Shown here piece by piece: positions 22,103-30,584 of a stretch of 56,661 nucleotides of DNA. The DNA is taken from NCBI GenBank assembly GCA_900545365.1, contig UQYL01000008.1, positions 1 to 56,661 of the forward strand, read 5' to 3'. The stretch is from an uncultured Dialister sp. (GTDB lineage: Bacteria > Bacillota > Negativicutes > Veillonellales > Dialisteraceae). A program made the position numbers and the translations under genes. Each line of letters starts with the position of its first letter. The first letter of the stretch is position 1. A model generated the notes under the pieces. The model saw only the letters and a program-made list of their open reading frames with translations, did no database searches and had not been told where the DNA came from.

Positions 22103-23211
22103 TTCGTGTACTCCCATTTCTCCAGCGTATGCTTTTCAACGACTTCTTCATTCAGTGCAAAGCCCGTGCCGGGAAGGTCCGAGAGGCGGATCTTCGCATG
22201 GCTGTCGATGTACGTGGACGGCGTGACGATGTCTACGGCATAGTAGCGGTCGCTGCCGGGAATGTCATTGGGATAGCGGTAATAGGGAAGCGTCGCCACG
22301 GCCAGATTGTGGCCTCTCGCCACGCCGTCGTCCACCATGCCGCCGCACCAGCAGTACACGCCGTGCTCGCCGGCATACTGCTGGATGCGCCGCGCTTCCG
22401 TCAGGCCGCCCACGCGGGCCACCTTGATATTGATGATGCGGCAGCTGCCGAGCTCGATGGCGCGGCGCGCGTCGTCCACGGAATCGATGCTCTCATCGAG
22501 GCAGATCGGCGTCTGAATGGCCGCCTGCAGATGGCGGTGGTCCACGATGTCGTCCGACGCGAGGGGCTGCTCGATCATGAGGAGATGGAGGTCATCCATT
22601 TCTTTGAAGAGCTCGATGTCCGCGAGGGTATAGGCGGAATTCGCGTCCGCCATGAGCAGGATATCCCCGAATTCTTTCCGCACCGCAGAGAGGTACTCGA
22701 TGTCCTTCCCCGGCTTGATCTTGCACTTCACCCGGCGGTAGCCCTGCTTCATGTAAGACTCCACCGTGCGGAGCAGGTCATCCGGCGTATTTTCGATGCC
22801 CAGCGACACGCCCGCTTCGATCTCGTCCCGCACGCCACCGAGCGCTTTATATTCCGGCAGGCCCTGCTCTTTCGCGTAGAGCTCCCAGAGCGCGCAGTCC
22901 ACAGACGCGCGGGCCATGCGGTTCCGGCGGATCCACGACGTCTCGTCGAAGAAATGCTCCGGATTGCGGATATCCCCCATATCAAAGAGAGCGGGAATGA
23001 GGTAATTCTGAATGACATAGAGCGCGCCGATGGTGGTCTCTTCGTTGTACCACGGGCGGAGGAACGCGGAGCACGCCCCGCGGCCCACATTGCCTTCCTC
23101 GTCGTAGAGCTCGATGACGGAGAAATCTTTCTCGATGAGGCCGAAGCTCGTGCGGAACGGTCTCTTAAAATCCAGATGCATGCGGCGCAGGACCACTTTG
23201 CTGATATTCAT
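22099..23211 (-). CDS. Enolase-superfamily N-acylamino-acid racemase / dipeptide epimerase-like enzyme
   Basis: A 370-residue MenC/NSAR-type enzyme. Catalytic residues of the muconate-lactonising subgroup are all present: K162-x-K164 in VKCKIKPG, metal ligands D189 (MADAN), E214 (IEQP) and D239 (LDES), and base K263 (NIKVARVGG). It could racemise N-succinyl or N-acyl amino acids, or make o-succinylbenzoate. The neighbourhood of two M20 deacylases and a transporter, without menaquinone genes, favours racemisation or epimerisation of acylated amino acids. Confidence 0.85.
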   Translation of the reverse strand: MNISKVVLRRMHLDFKRPFRTSFGLIEKDFSVIELYDEEGNVGRGACSAFLRPWYNEETTIGALYVIQNYLIPALFDMGDIRNPEHFFDETSWIRRNRMARASVDCALWELYAKEQGLPEYKALGGVRDEIEAGVSLGIENTPDDLLRTVESYMKQGYRRVKCKIKPGKDIEYLSAVRKEFGDILLMADANSAYTLADIELFKEMDDLHLLMIEQPLASDDIVDHRHLQAAIQTPICLDESIDSVDDARRAIELGSCRIINIKVARVGGLTEARRIQQYAGEHGVYCWCGGMVDDGVARGHNLAVATLPYYRYPNDIPGSDRYYAVDIVTPSTYIDSHAKIRLSDLPGTGFALNEEVVEKHTLEKWEYTK

Positions 23212-23232
23212 ATGACATCCTCCTTTTGTCTT

Positions 23233-23263
23233 AAAAATCGGCGGCCCGCTTCCGCAGACCGCC
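23233..23263 (-). terminator. Weak attenuator between the MFS and racemase genes
   Basis: On the minus strand GGCGG pairs with CCGCC across a loop that can form further pairs, followed by GATTTTT. It would lower expression of the downstream enzymes relative to the transporter. Confidence 0.45.
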
Positions 23264-23269
23264 TGTCAT

Positions 23270-24487
23270 TTATGCTTCCGCGGAATCTTCCGTCCGTCTC
23301 TTGATGGAGAGCGCGAAGACCGCGCAGAGCGTGCCCATCGTGATAAGGTAGTAGAAGACCGCGGTGAACGAACCATTGAACGCGTACAGGAATCCCATGA
23401 AGGCCGGGGAAAGGAAGCCCGCCACCTGGCCGCCCATATTGACGAGGGCGGACGCGGAACCCGCGATGGCTCCGGTGACGACTTTCAGCGTAAGGCCCAC
23501 GGTGAGCGCCATGATGGTGGATTTAAAGAAATACACGCCGCACTGGAAGATGACGACGGTGGCGATGGTCTCCGCCTGAAGCATGAGGAAGAGGAAGAAC
23601 GCCGTGCCCGCCCCGGAGAGGGCAATGAGGTATTTCTCTTTTTTATCGAAGAATTTATCCATGATCCAGCCGCAGGAGGCGCTGGACACGAAGGACGCGA
23701 TGAAGGGGATCGGCGTGAGATAGCCCACAGCCTTGAGATCGATGCCGCGCTCGGCGATGAGGTACGTCGGGATCCACGCGTCGAGGCCCTTGTTGATGCA
23801 GGACACGCAGAACGCGCAGAGGATGAGCTTCCACACAAGGGGCATTTTGAGAAGCTGGATGAAATATTTCGACTGATTCTTCTTATCATCCTTCTTCTCC
23901 TCTGCCGGACGGCGGGACTTCACGAGGAAGACGTAGAGGAAGACATAGGCGAGACCCACGAGCCCCAGCACCTGGAACATGCCGCGCCAGCCGAACCACA
24001 GGATGAGCGGCACCACAACGACCGGCGCGAGCGCTGAGCCGATGTAGTTCGACGAGAGGACGAATCCGGTGTATTTCGCGCGCACTTCCCGCGGAAAGTA
24101 CTCCGCCACGGCGCGGAAGCAGGACCCCGCATAGGGACCTTCGCAGAGGCCGAAGACGAACCGCAGGAAGAGGAGCCCCGAGAGCGTCTGGGCGTGACCG
24201 GTCGTGAAGGTGAAGATGGACCACAGGGCAAGAGCCACGCAGATGACTGTCTTCGATCCGAATTTATCGGCGAACCACCCGCCGGGGATCTGCATGATGG
24301 AGTAGCCGATGAAGAAGACGCTGATGATGACGCCCATCTCCGTGGGCGCGAGATTGAAGTCCTTCGACACCGACGGCAGCGCCAGCCCGATGGCCGAGCG
24401 GTCGATGTAGGAGATGCAGAACCCTATGTAGAGGAAGAGGAAGACCACATAGCGGTTCTCACTTTGAAATTTTTTCAGCCAGCTCAC
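23270..24487 (-). CDS. MFS transporter (anion:cation symporter-like)
   Basis: A 405-residue major facilitator protein with 12 predicted helices. Motifs include YIDRSAIGLALP after helix 1, the loop GWFADKFGSK and RFVFGLCEGPYAG in helix 4, typical of the ACS family that imports organic acids. The start is taken as GTG at 24487 (VSWLKKFQ), 7 nt after GGGAGG. The ATG at 24502 has no ribosome binding site. It is the first gene of the operon with the racemase-like enzyme and two M20 peptidases and is divergent from a regulator. Confidence 0.9.
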   Translation of the reverse strand: MSWLKKFQSENRYVVFLFLYIGFCISYIDRSAIGLALPSVSKDFNLAPTEMGVIISVFFIGYSIMQIPGGWFADKFGSKTVICVALALWSIFTFTTGHAQTLSGLLFLRFVFGLCEGPYAGSCFRAVAEYFPREVRAKYTGFVLSSNYIGSALAPVVVVPLILWFGWRGMFQVLGLVGLAYVFLYVFLVKSRRPAEEKKDDKKNQSKYFIQLLKMPLVWKLILCAFCVSCINKGLDAWIPTYLIAERGIDLKAVGYLTPIPFIASFVSSASCGWIMDKFFDKKEKYLIALSGAGTAFFLFLMLQAETIATVVIFQCGVYFFKSTIMALTVGLTLKVVTGAIAGSASALVNMGGQVAGFLSPAFMGFLYAFNGSFTAVFYYLITMGTLCAVFALSIKRRTEDSAEA

Positions 24488-24511
24488 ATTAAAACCTCCC
24501 ATCTGCGCGAA

Positions 24512-24573
24512 AAGCCATGGGCGCACGCTCCGCGTCCCATGGCTTCCTCGCCGGCGCAGGCTCCGGGCCTGCG
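24512..24573 (-). promoter_or_regulatory. Two hairpins in the MFS mRNA leader
   Basis: AAGCCATGGG / CCCATGGCTT (24512-24545) is a perfect 10-bp inverted repeat immediately upstream of the ribosome binding site. CGCAGGC / GCCTGCG (24555-24573) lies next to it. Both sit in the 5' leader of the operon and could be an attenuator, an RNA switch or operators. Confidence 0.5.
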
Positions 24574-24662
24574 AATATTTACTTATTTCTGACTTATGTA
24601 TATCATAAAGAAAGATTTTTGTCTTTAACAGACCTTTATTATGACCGAAATAAGGAGGCGCC

Positions 24663-25988
24663 ATGAAAATCGGAATCGTCGTCCCGCTGGAAATGCTCGG
24701 AGAGATCACGGAATTTGTAAAAAAAGAATTTCCCGACCTCACCGCCGTGCCTTTCCCCTACCGTTCCATCCCGGAGATCCCGAAGATCCTCTCCGGCCAG
24801 CAGAATAAAGCCGATGCCTTTCTCTTTCTCGGAGAAACGGCCCGCCGCTTTGCGGAGAGCGCCGTCCGCCCCTCCGCGGAATGGCTCGCCATCCCCCGTT
24901 CCGCGTCGGCGCTCCTGCGCATCCTCTTCCGCGCCTCTTCCGCGGGCATGGCCATGCGCATCGTCACCGACTGCCCGCGGGAAGATTTTTTCCGTCTCGC
25001 CTTTCAGGAGATCGGCATCCCGCCGGAACAGTATGAGGTGACGCTCCTCTCCGCCCGTTCTTACGACGAGGCCCGCCTCCGGGAAGAAGCGGACCGCATC
25101 GAGGCGCTCTGGCGGAGCGGGAAGATCGATTTCTGCGTCACCATCTTCTTCAATATCCGGGACCTCCTGCTGGAGCGCCATGTTCCGGTCTATGTGCTCC
25201 AGCCGTCTTTCGAGGATATCCGCGGCGGCATCGAGCGGCTCATCCTTTCCCACGAGCTGCGCCTCAGCCGGAACAGCCAGCTCGCCGTCATCGCCGTGAA
25301 GACGGACATCCCGGAGGACCGGTTTCCCGCGGACAGCGGCTACGAGCTGGCCTTCGCCCAGCTGCACGTAACGAAGCAGATCTACCAGTTCGCCCGCGCC
25401 ATCCAGGCGGCATGCATCGAGCTCGCCCCGGCGGAATACCTCCTTTTCACCACCCGCTCCCTTGTGGAAAGCGGCACCGCCCAGTACCGGCGGCTTCCTC
25501 TGCTCGACACGGTGCGCCGCGAGACGCCGTTCACGCTCTCCGTGGGATTCGGCCTCGGCGCGACGGCGGAAGAAGCGAAGCTCCACGCCCAGCGCGCCAT
25601 GGCCCACGCCGCGGCGTCCGGAGGCGGCCGGGCTTTTCTCATCGGCAGCGGTATCTTTTCCCCGGTCCCCATGTCGCGGAACGACCGGCAGGATCAGCAG
25701 ACAGAATCCCGGCCCTATCAGGAGGCATTCCTCTCCCTCGCGAAGCGGACCGGCATCAGCCTCCGCGTGCTCGCCCGGCTCCACCGGGCCATGACCGATA
25801 CGGGGCGGCGGCGCTTCACCTCGGCGGAGCTCGCCGATCTGGCGGAGATCACGCCGCGCACGATGAACCGCATCCTCCAGAAGCTCCTCGATCACGGTCT
25901 CGCCAGGGAAACGGGCCGCCAGTTCACCGCCCGCACGGGGCGGCCCAGCCGCATTCTGGAGCTCCTCATCCGCCCGGAAGACAACTGA
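24663..25988 (+). CDS. Transcriptional regulator with PrpR-N-like sensor, degenerate GGDEF-like domain and C-terminal wHTH
   Basis: A 441-residue protein divergent from the MFS operon. Residues 1-200 resemble a periplasmic-binding or PrpR-N-type sensor fold. Residues about 205-335 contain ELAFAQLHVTKQIYQFAR and SVGFGLGATAEEAKLHAQRA, the pattern of degenerate GGDEF-like domains as in CdaR-type regulators; no GGDEF catalytic motif is present. Residues about 360-436 form a winged helix (FTSAELADLAEITPRTMNRI). AAGGAGG precedes 24663. It probably senses a substrate of the neighbouring operon. Confidence 0.8.
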   Translation: MKIGIVVPLEMLGEITEFVKKEFPDLTAVPFPYRSIPEIPKILSGQQNKADAFLFLGETARRFAESAVRPSAEWLAIPRSASALLRILFRASSAGMAMRIVTDCPREDFFRLAFQEIGIPPEQYEVTLLSARSYDEARLREEADRIEALWRSGKIDFCVTIFFNIRDLLLERHVPVYVLQPSFEDIRGGIERLILSHELRLSRNSQLAVIAVKTDIPEDRFPADSGYELAFAQLHVTKQIYQFARAIQAACIELAPAEYLLFTTRSLVESGTAQYRRLPLLDTVRRETPFTLSVGFGLGATAEEAKLHAQRAMAHAAASGGGRAFLIGSGIFSPVPMSRNDRQDQQTESRPYQEAFLSLAKRTGISLRVLARLHRAMTDTGRRRFTSAELADLAEITPRTMNRILQKLLDHGLARETGRQFTARTGRPSRILELLIRPEDN

Positions 25989-25998
25989 ATCAGCCATC

Positions 25999-26034
25999 AA
26001 AAAAGACCGGAGTCCGCCTCCGGCCTTTTCTTTT
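25999..26034. terminator. Bidirectional terminator between regulator and phoR
   Basis: CCGGAG-TCCGC-CTCCGG with an A-rich left side and CCTTTTCTTTT on the right. Confidence 0.85.
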
Positions 26035-27961
26035 ATTTCTTCTTGCCTTTGTCCTTCTGCGATTTTTTGTCCTTCTTGTCTTTGTCGTCCTTTTTGTCTT
26101 TTTTCTGCTTCTTGCTCTTGCTCTCCGCTAAGGACGCTTTCTTCTCCGCCTTTTTGATCTTCTCCGGAGACGGCGCGTCGAGCTCTCCCGCGGCGGCTTT
26201 CGCCGCTTCGATCTGCGCCGCGCCCGCCGCCGCTTCTTCCCGCTCTACATCGGTATCGCTCATGCGGGGCAGGATCACACGGATCGTCGTCCCTTCGCCT
26301 TCGACGCTCTCCACGGAGATCGTTCCTTTATGCTGCGCTACGATATGCTTGCAGATCGCGAGCCCCAGGCCGCTGCCGCCGGTCGATTTGTTCCGGCTCT
26401 CATCCGCCCGGTAGAAGCGCTCGAAAATGCGCTCCTGCTTTTCCTTCGGAATGCCGATGCCCGTATCCGTCACGGTGAGGCAGATCTTGTCTTCTCCCTC
26501 GGGATGGACGGAGACCGTTACCTGCCCGCCTTCCTTATTGTACTTGACGGAATTGTCCACGCAGTTCATAACGAGCTCCGAAAGGAGCGACGGATTGCCG
26601 TACACGTAGAGCGGCTCCGTATCGGTGCGGATCGTCACCTGCCGGGCGTTCGCCTGCGGCTCGATAAGCTCCGCCGCATATGAAGCGGCCCTGCCCAGAT
26701 TGACGGGTTTCCACGTGATGGTGGTCTGATTCTCCTCGATCTTCGAAAGATGCATGATCGTCTCGATGAGCGCCATCATGCGGCGGGATTCCTCGAAGAT
26801 CCGGCTGCCGAAGAGCTTCACGTCCGCCTCATTCTGGTACATGCCGTTGGCGATCATTTCCGCAAATCCGCTGATAGAGGTGAGCGGCGTCTTCAGCTCG
26901 TGAGAAACGTTGGCCGAAAATTCCCGGCGCATCTTTTCCGCCGCGTAGGTCGCGGTGAGGTCGTGCAGGACGATGAGCAGGCCCGTGCTCCCGTCTGCCA
27001 GCTCCGTATGAGCCATGCTCGCCCGATACGGCTTATCTTCGATGGTCATGGTGTAGTCATGGCATCCGTCTTTCTGATAAGCCATGCCGATCGCCCGGAG
27101 CCAGTCCTCATCGTGGTAGAGGACGGCCACCTTGCGGAAGCGAATGTCGCTGGATTTGCGGAAAATATGGCCGATCTGCACATTGTAGTCGACGATCTCC
27201 TGATCGTCATTCAGCAGGATGATGCCGTCGCTGATCGTATCGATGACGATGCGGATGGTATTCCGTTCTTCCTCCAGATCATCCATGTAATTCTGGATTT
27301 CTTTTTTCTGTTCCCGCACCTTATTGACCAGCGGCTTCAGTTCCTTGTAGCCTCCCGGTATGGGCCGCTCCGGCGCGCCCGCCATGATGTCGGAAATGAG
27401 CCCTTCCAGCTGACGCAGCGGGCGGAGCACATATTCCGTCTCCTTTCCCGCCGCCGCCAGGCATCCCAGGCTGAATACGATGAGGAAGAGGATGACTTCC
27501 GGCAGGAGCGGCGTGAGGATGCCCGCGGGAGCCGCCCTCGGCACGCCGATGCGGAGGATGCTGCCGTCGCCGAGCTTTTCCGCGAAATAGCTCATGGGCG
27601 CGCCGGAGGCATTTTTCCGCACCGCCGCGCCTTCGCCGGTATCGGCGGCCTCCATCATCTCCGGCAGGGACAGACTTCCCTCATCCGCGCCGGGATGAGA
27701 TTCATACAGCACGCTGCCGTCCGCGCCGATCCAGGAAATGTACATCTCCCGCTGGCTCTTCTGCCGGATCGTATCGAGGAAACGCACGTCTCTTTCCCGG
27801 TCTCCCGTGATGCTGTCCGCGGCGATCTCCGTGATATGGCTGATCTCATGGACGGCCCGCGCCTGTATCCCCTGATAATAAAGGATGCCCGCGATCAGGA
27901 ACGACACTGCCACGGACAAGATGCCCGTCAGGAGCAGGCATTTGTGAATCTGTGCTCTCAT
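26033..27961 (-). CDS. phoR: PhoR-type sensor histidine kinase with Lys-rich tail
   Basis: A 642-residue membrane kinase. Helix 1 spans about 10-29, an extracytoplasmic sensor 30-150, and helix 2 154-172. Then come a HAMP-like linker, a PAS domain (232-340), the H box FSANVSHELKTPL (H354) and the ATPase domain (N box MNCVDNSVKYN, G boxes DTGIGIP and GGSGLGLAI). After the kinase core, residues 567-642 form an unusual tail: an Ala-rich stretch, then almost only Lys, Asp and Ser. It is paired with phoB upstream (10-nt gap) and follows pstSCAB, so phosphate sensing is the likely role. Confidence 0.92.
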   Translation of the reverse strand: MRAQIHKCLLLTGILSVAVSFLIAGILYYQGIQARAVHEISHITEIAADSITGDRERDVRFLDTIRQKSQREMYISWIGADGSVLYESHPGADEGSLSLPEMMEAADTGEGAAVRKNASGAPMSYFAEKLGDGSILRIGVPRAAPAGILTPLLPEVILFLIVFSLGCLAAAGKETEYVLRPLRQLEGLISDIMAGAPERPIPGGYKELKPLVNKVREQKKEIQNYMDDLEEERNTIRIVIDTISDGIILLNDDQEIVDYNVQIGHIFRKSSDIRFRKVAVLYHDEDWLRAIGMAYQKDGCHDYTMTIEDKPYRASMAHTELADGSTGLLIVLHDLTATYAAEKMRREFSANVSHELKTPLTSISGFAEMIANGMYQNEADVKLFGSRIFEESRRMMALIETIMHLSKIEENQTTITWKPVNLGRAASYAAELIEPQANARQVTIRTDTEPLYVYGNPSLLSELVMNCVDNSVKYNKEGGQVTVSVHPEGEDKICLTVTDTGIGIPKEKQERIFERFYRADESRNKSTGGSGLGLAICKHIVAQHKGTISVESVEGEGTTIRVILPRMSDTDVEREEAAAGAAQIEAAKAAAGELDAPSPEKIKKAEKKASLAESKSKKQKKDKKDDKDKKDKKSQKDKGKKK

Positions 27962-27971
27962 TGGCCCTCCT

Positions 27972-28655
27972 TTACTTTTCTCCCAGCCTGTAGCCGACGC
28001 CGCGCACTGTGCGGATCATGGCGCCTGCCGCGCCGAGCTTCTGGCGCAGGCTCATAATGTGCATATCGATGGTGCGGCTCTCCATTTCAAAGGGCGAGCC
28101 CCACACGGCCTGCATGATCTGGTCTCTGGAAAGAACGATGCCCTTGTTCAGGATCATGTAGCAAAGCAGCTCATACTCTTTCAGCGTCAGCTGCACTTCC
28201 CGGCCGTTTTCCGTGACCACGTGCTGGCGGCAGTCCACGGTGATGCTCCCGAAGGAGAGCACTGACGATTCTTTCTCCGTGCCCCGGCAGCTCCGGCGCA
28301 TGACGGAACGGATGCGGGAAAGGAGCTCCATGATGCCGAAGGGCTTCGTCACATAGTCGTCCGCCCCCAGGTCAAGGCCCCGGACGATGTCAAATTCACT
28401 GGTCTTCGCCGTCATCATGATGACGGGGATATTCTTATTCTCCTGGTTCTCGCGGAGCTCCTTCAGGATGGTCAGCCCGTCCTTGCCGGGAAGCATGATA
28501 TCCAGCAGGAGCAGATCGGGCTTGTTCTTGTCCAGCACCCGGTACAGCTCGTCGGCAGAGCCGAAACCGATCACATTGTATCCCTGTCCGCGCATGGCGT
28601 AGCTCACCAGTTCACGGATATTTTCATCATCTTCCACACAGTAGATCAGCGGCAT
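27972..28655 (-). CDS. phoB: PhoB-type response regulator
   Basis: A 227-residue OmpR/PhoB-family regulator. The receiver has acidic pocket E8/D9/D10, phosphoacceptor D52 (LLLDIMLPG), and Thr/Lys in MMTAKT and DDYVTKPFG. The DNA-binding winged helix includes LTLKEYELLCYMI, ESRTIDMHIMSLRQKLG and TVRGVGYRL. It lies just downstream of pstB behind its own strong promoter and upstream of phoR. It should activate pst under phosphate limitation. Confidence 0.93.
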   Translation of the reverse strand: MPLIYCVEDDENIRELVSYAMRGQGYNVIGFGSADELYRVLDKNKPDLLLLDIMLPGKDGLTILKELRENQENKNIPVIMMTAKTSEFDIVRGLDLGADDYVTKPFGIMELLSRIRSVMRRSCRGTEKESSVLSFGSITVDCRQHVVTENGREVQLTLKEYELLCYMILNKGIVLSRDQIMQAVWGSPFEMESRTIDMHIMSLRQKLGAAGAMIRTVRGVGYRLGEK

Positions 28656-28701
28656 GAGGTCCTCCTTGTCCCGCGCGGGGCGGAAATTTTTCAGATATAT
28701 A

Positions 28702-28731
28702 AATATATAGTAAGAAACTTCTTTTTGTCAA
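28702..28731 (-). promoter_or_regulatory. phoB-phoR promoter
   Basis: TTGACA (28731-28726) is followed by TATATT or ATATAT at 17-18 bp spacing on the minus strand, about 50 nt before phoB. Confidence 0.7.
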
Positions 28732-28784
28732 ATCGGATTTACGTGAATCTCATGAAAAATTTATCTGCAAATTTGTATAAGAAA

Positions 28785-28830
28785 ACAGCCGTCCCCGCGG
28801 CAGACACCGCGGAGACCGCTGTCTTTTTTT
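28785..28830. terminator. Terminator between pstB and phoB
   Basis: A long imperfect stem with a CCGCGG / CCGCGG core and ACAGC / GCTGT base, T-rich on both sides. It separates the pst operon from phoBR. Confidence 0.85.
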
Positions 28831-28839
28831 CTGCAACGA

Positions 28840-29652
28840 TCAGCCGAAATTGCCCGATACGTAGCGGATGGTCTTTTCCTTCTGCGGATGTTCAAAGATC
28901 TGTTCCGTATCGCCGTATTCCACCATCTCGCCGAGATAGAAGAAGGCCGTCCGGTCAGCGATGCGCTTCGCCTGCTGCATATTGTGGGTGACCATGATGA
29001 CGGTGTATTTCTTCTTCAGCTCGAGGGCCAGATCTTCGATGTGCGCCGTGGAGATCGGGTCGAGGGCGGACGTCGCTTCGTCCATGAGGAGGACTTCCGG
29101 ATTGACCGCGAGCGCCCGGGCGATGCAGAGACGCTGCTGCTGGCCGCCGGAGAGACCCAGCGCAGACTTATTCAGACGGTCTTTCAGTTCGTCCCAGATC
29201 GCCGCCTGCCGCAGGCTGGTCTCGACGATCTCATCGAGCTCCGCTTTTTTCTTGATGCCTTTCAGGCGCGGGCCGTAAGCCACATTGTCGTAGATGCTCT
29301 TCGGAAAAGGATTCGGCTGCTGGAAGACCATGCCCACATGGCGGCGGAGGACGATGGGATCCACGTCTTTGTACGCGTCCACGCCGTCCAGCATGATCTC
29401 GCCGTCCACGCGGCATCCCGGCACGAGGTCATTCATGCGGTTCAGCGTGCGGAGAAAGGTGGACTTGCCGCAGCCGGAAGGCCCGATGAGGGCAGTGATC
29501 TTATTTCTTTCAATTTTCAGATTGATATCTTTCAGTGCCTGGAATTCGCCGTAGTACAGATTGACGTGATTGCAGGTAAAGCTCAGATTGGAACGGATCG
29601 GCATATCCGCTTCCGCGGCCGCGATCCCAAGTACGCTGTCATTATACATCAT
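28840..29652 (-). CDS. pstB: Phosphate ABC transporter ATPase
   Basis: PstB, 270 residues. It has Walker A GPSGCGKST, Q-loop FQQPNPFP, the ABC signature LSGGQQQRLCIARAL, Walker B VLLMDEATSALD and H-loop VTHNM. It powers phosphate import through PstA/PstC. It starts in an ATGA overlap with pstA. Unusually, no phoU follows it; a terminator and phoB do. Confidence 0.97.
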   Translation of the reverse strand: MMYNDSVLGIAAAEADMPIRSNLSFTCNHVNLYYGEFQALKDINLKIERNKITALIGPSGCGKSTFLRTLNRMNDLVPGCRVDGEIMLDGVDAYKDVDPIVLRRHVGMVFQQPNPFPKSIYDNVAYGPRLKGIKKKAELDEIVETSLRQAAIWDELKDRLNKSALGLSGGQQQRLCIARALAVNPEVLLMDEATSALDPISTAHIEDLALELKKKYTVIMVTHNMQQAKRIADRTAFFYLGEMVEYGDTEQIFEHPQKEKTIRYVSGNFG

Positions 29653-30584
29653 GCATTTTCTCCTTCAGATTTTTTCGCTAAATGACGGCTCAGGAGTCTG
29701 GCGCCGATACTGAATACGAGGACCATAATCATAAGAACTGCGGAAGCGGCTGCCGCGGTGTCACCTGCGATAGCGTTCGTGGCTTCCGTGCGGGACGCCC
29801 ACACCTGGAGGGAAAGCGTTTCGCCGGGACGGAACGGATTCAGCGGGCACACCGGGGAAGTGATATCCCACACGCTCCAGCTGATGTCGGTGCTCATGCC
29901 CGCCGTGTAGAGCAGCGCCGCCGCTTCGCCGAATCCGCGTCCCGCGGCGAGGATGATGCCCGTCATGATCGGGCCGACGGAAGCGGGCAGCATGACGTGC
30001 CAGATCGTTTCCCAGTGCGTCGCGCCGAGCGCCAGGCTGCCGTGCTTCCAGCCGATGGGCAGCGCCTTGAACGCGTCATAGGTCGTCGTCGTGATGAGCG
30101 GGAGCGAAAGGATCGATACGGCCAGCGCGCCGGAAAAGAGATTCCACTGCGTATGGACCATGATGATGAATACGAGATAGCCGAAGAGGCCGACCACGAT
30201 GGAAGGGAGCGAGGACAGTGTCTCGATGGCGATGCGGAGACTGTTCGTCACGCGGCCTTCCGGCGCGTATTCCGCCATGTAGACGCCGGCGGCGATGCCG
30301 ATCGGGACGGAGATCACCAGGGAGAGGAAGACCAGGTAGACCGTATTGAAGAACTGATTGCCGATGCCCGTCTCAGAAAAGGAGAAGATCTCCGGGCTGA
30401 TGGCCTGTACGCCGCCCCAGATGACGTAGAGCGTGAACGCGATGAGCAGGAGAACGAACGCGCCGGACACGATGTAAAAGACTGCCGTCGCCAGCTCGTC
30501 CGCAAGGTGCGCCCGTTTCAGACTGCCGTCCACCCTGCGCAGGTAATCGCTGGAATTTCCGTTTTTAACCATATCCGCCGTCAT
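29649..30584 (-). CDS. pstA: Phosphate ABC transporter permease PstA
   Basis: A 311-residue inner-membrane permease with six predicted helices and the EAA-type loop ALGATHWETIWHVMLPASVG facing PstB. Motifs IETLSSLPSIVVGLFGY and GRGFGEAAALLYTAG are typical of PstA. It overlaps pstC and pstB by 4 nt on each side. Confidence 0.96.
   Translation of the reverse strand: MTADMVKNGNSSDYLRRVDGSLKRAHLADELATAVFYIVSGAFVLLLIAFTLYVIWGGVQAISPEIFSFSETGIGNQFFNTVYLVFLSLVISVPIGIAAGVYMAEYAPEGRVTNSLRIAIETLSSLPSIVVGLFGYLVFIIMVHTQWNLFSGALAVSILSLPLITTTTYDAFKALPIGWKHGSLALGATHWETIWHVMLPASVGPIMTGIILAAGRGFGEAAALLYTAGMSTDISWSVWDITSPVCPLNPFRPGETLSLQVWASRTEATNAIAGDTAAAASAVLMIMVLVFSIGARLLSRHLAKKSEGENA

Noticed and set aside
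24639..26000. 453-codon minus-strand frame opposite the regulator gene
   Set aside because: Mirror frame with no domain and no ribosome binding site; it overlaps the divergent promoter region.
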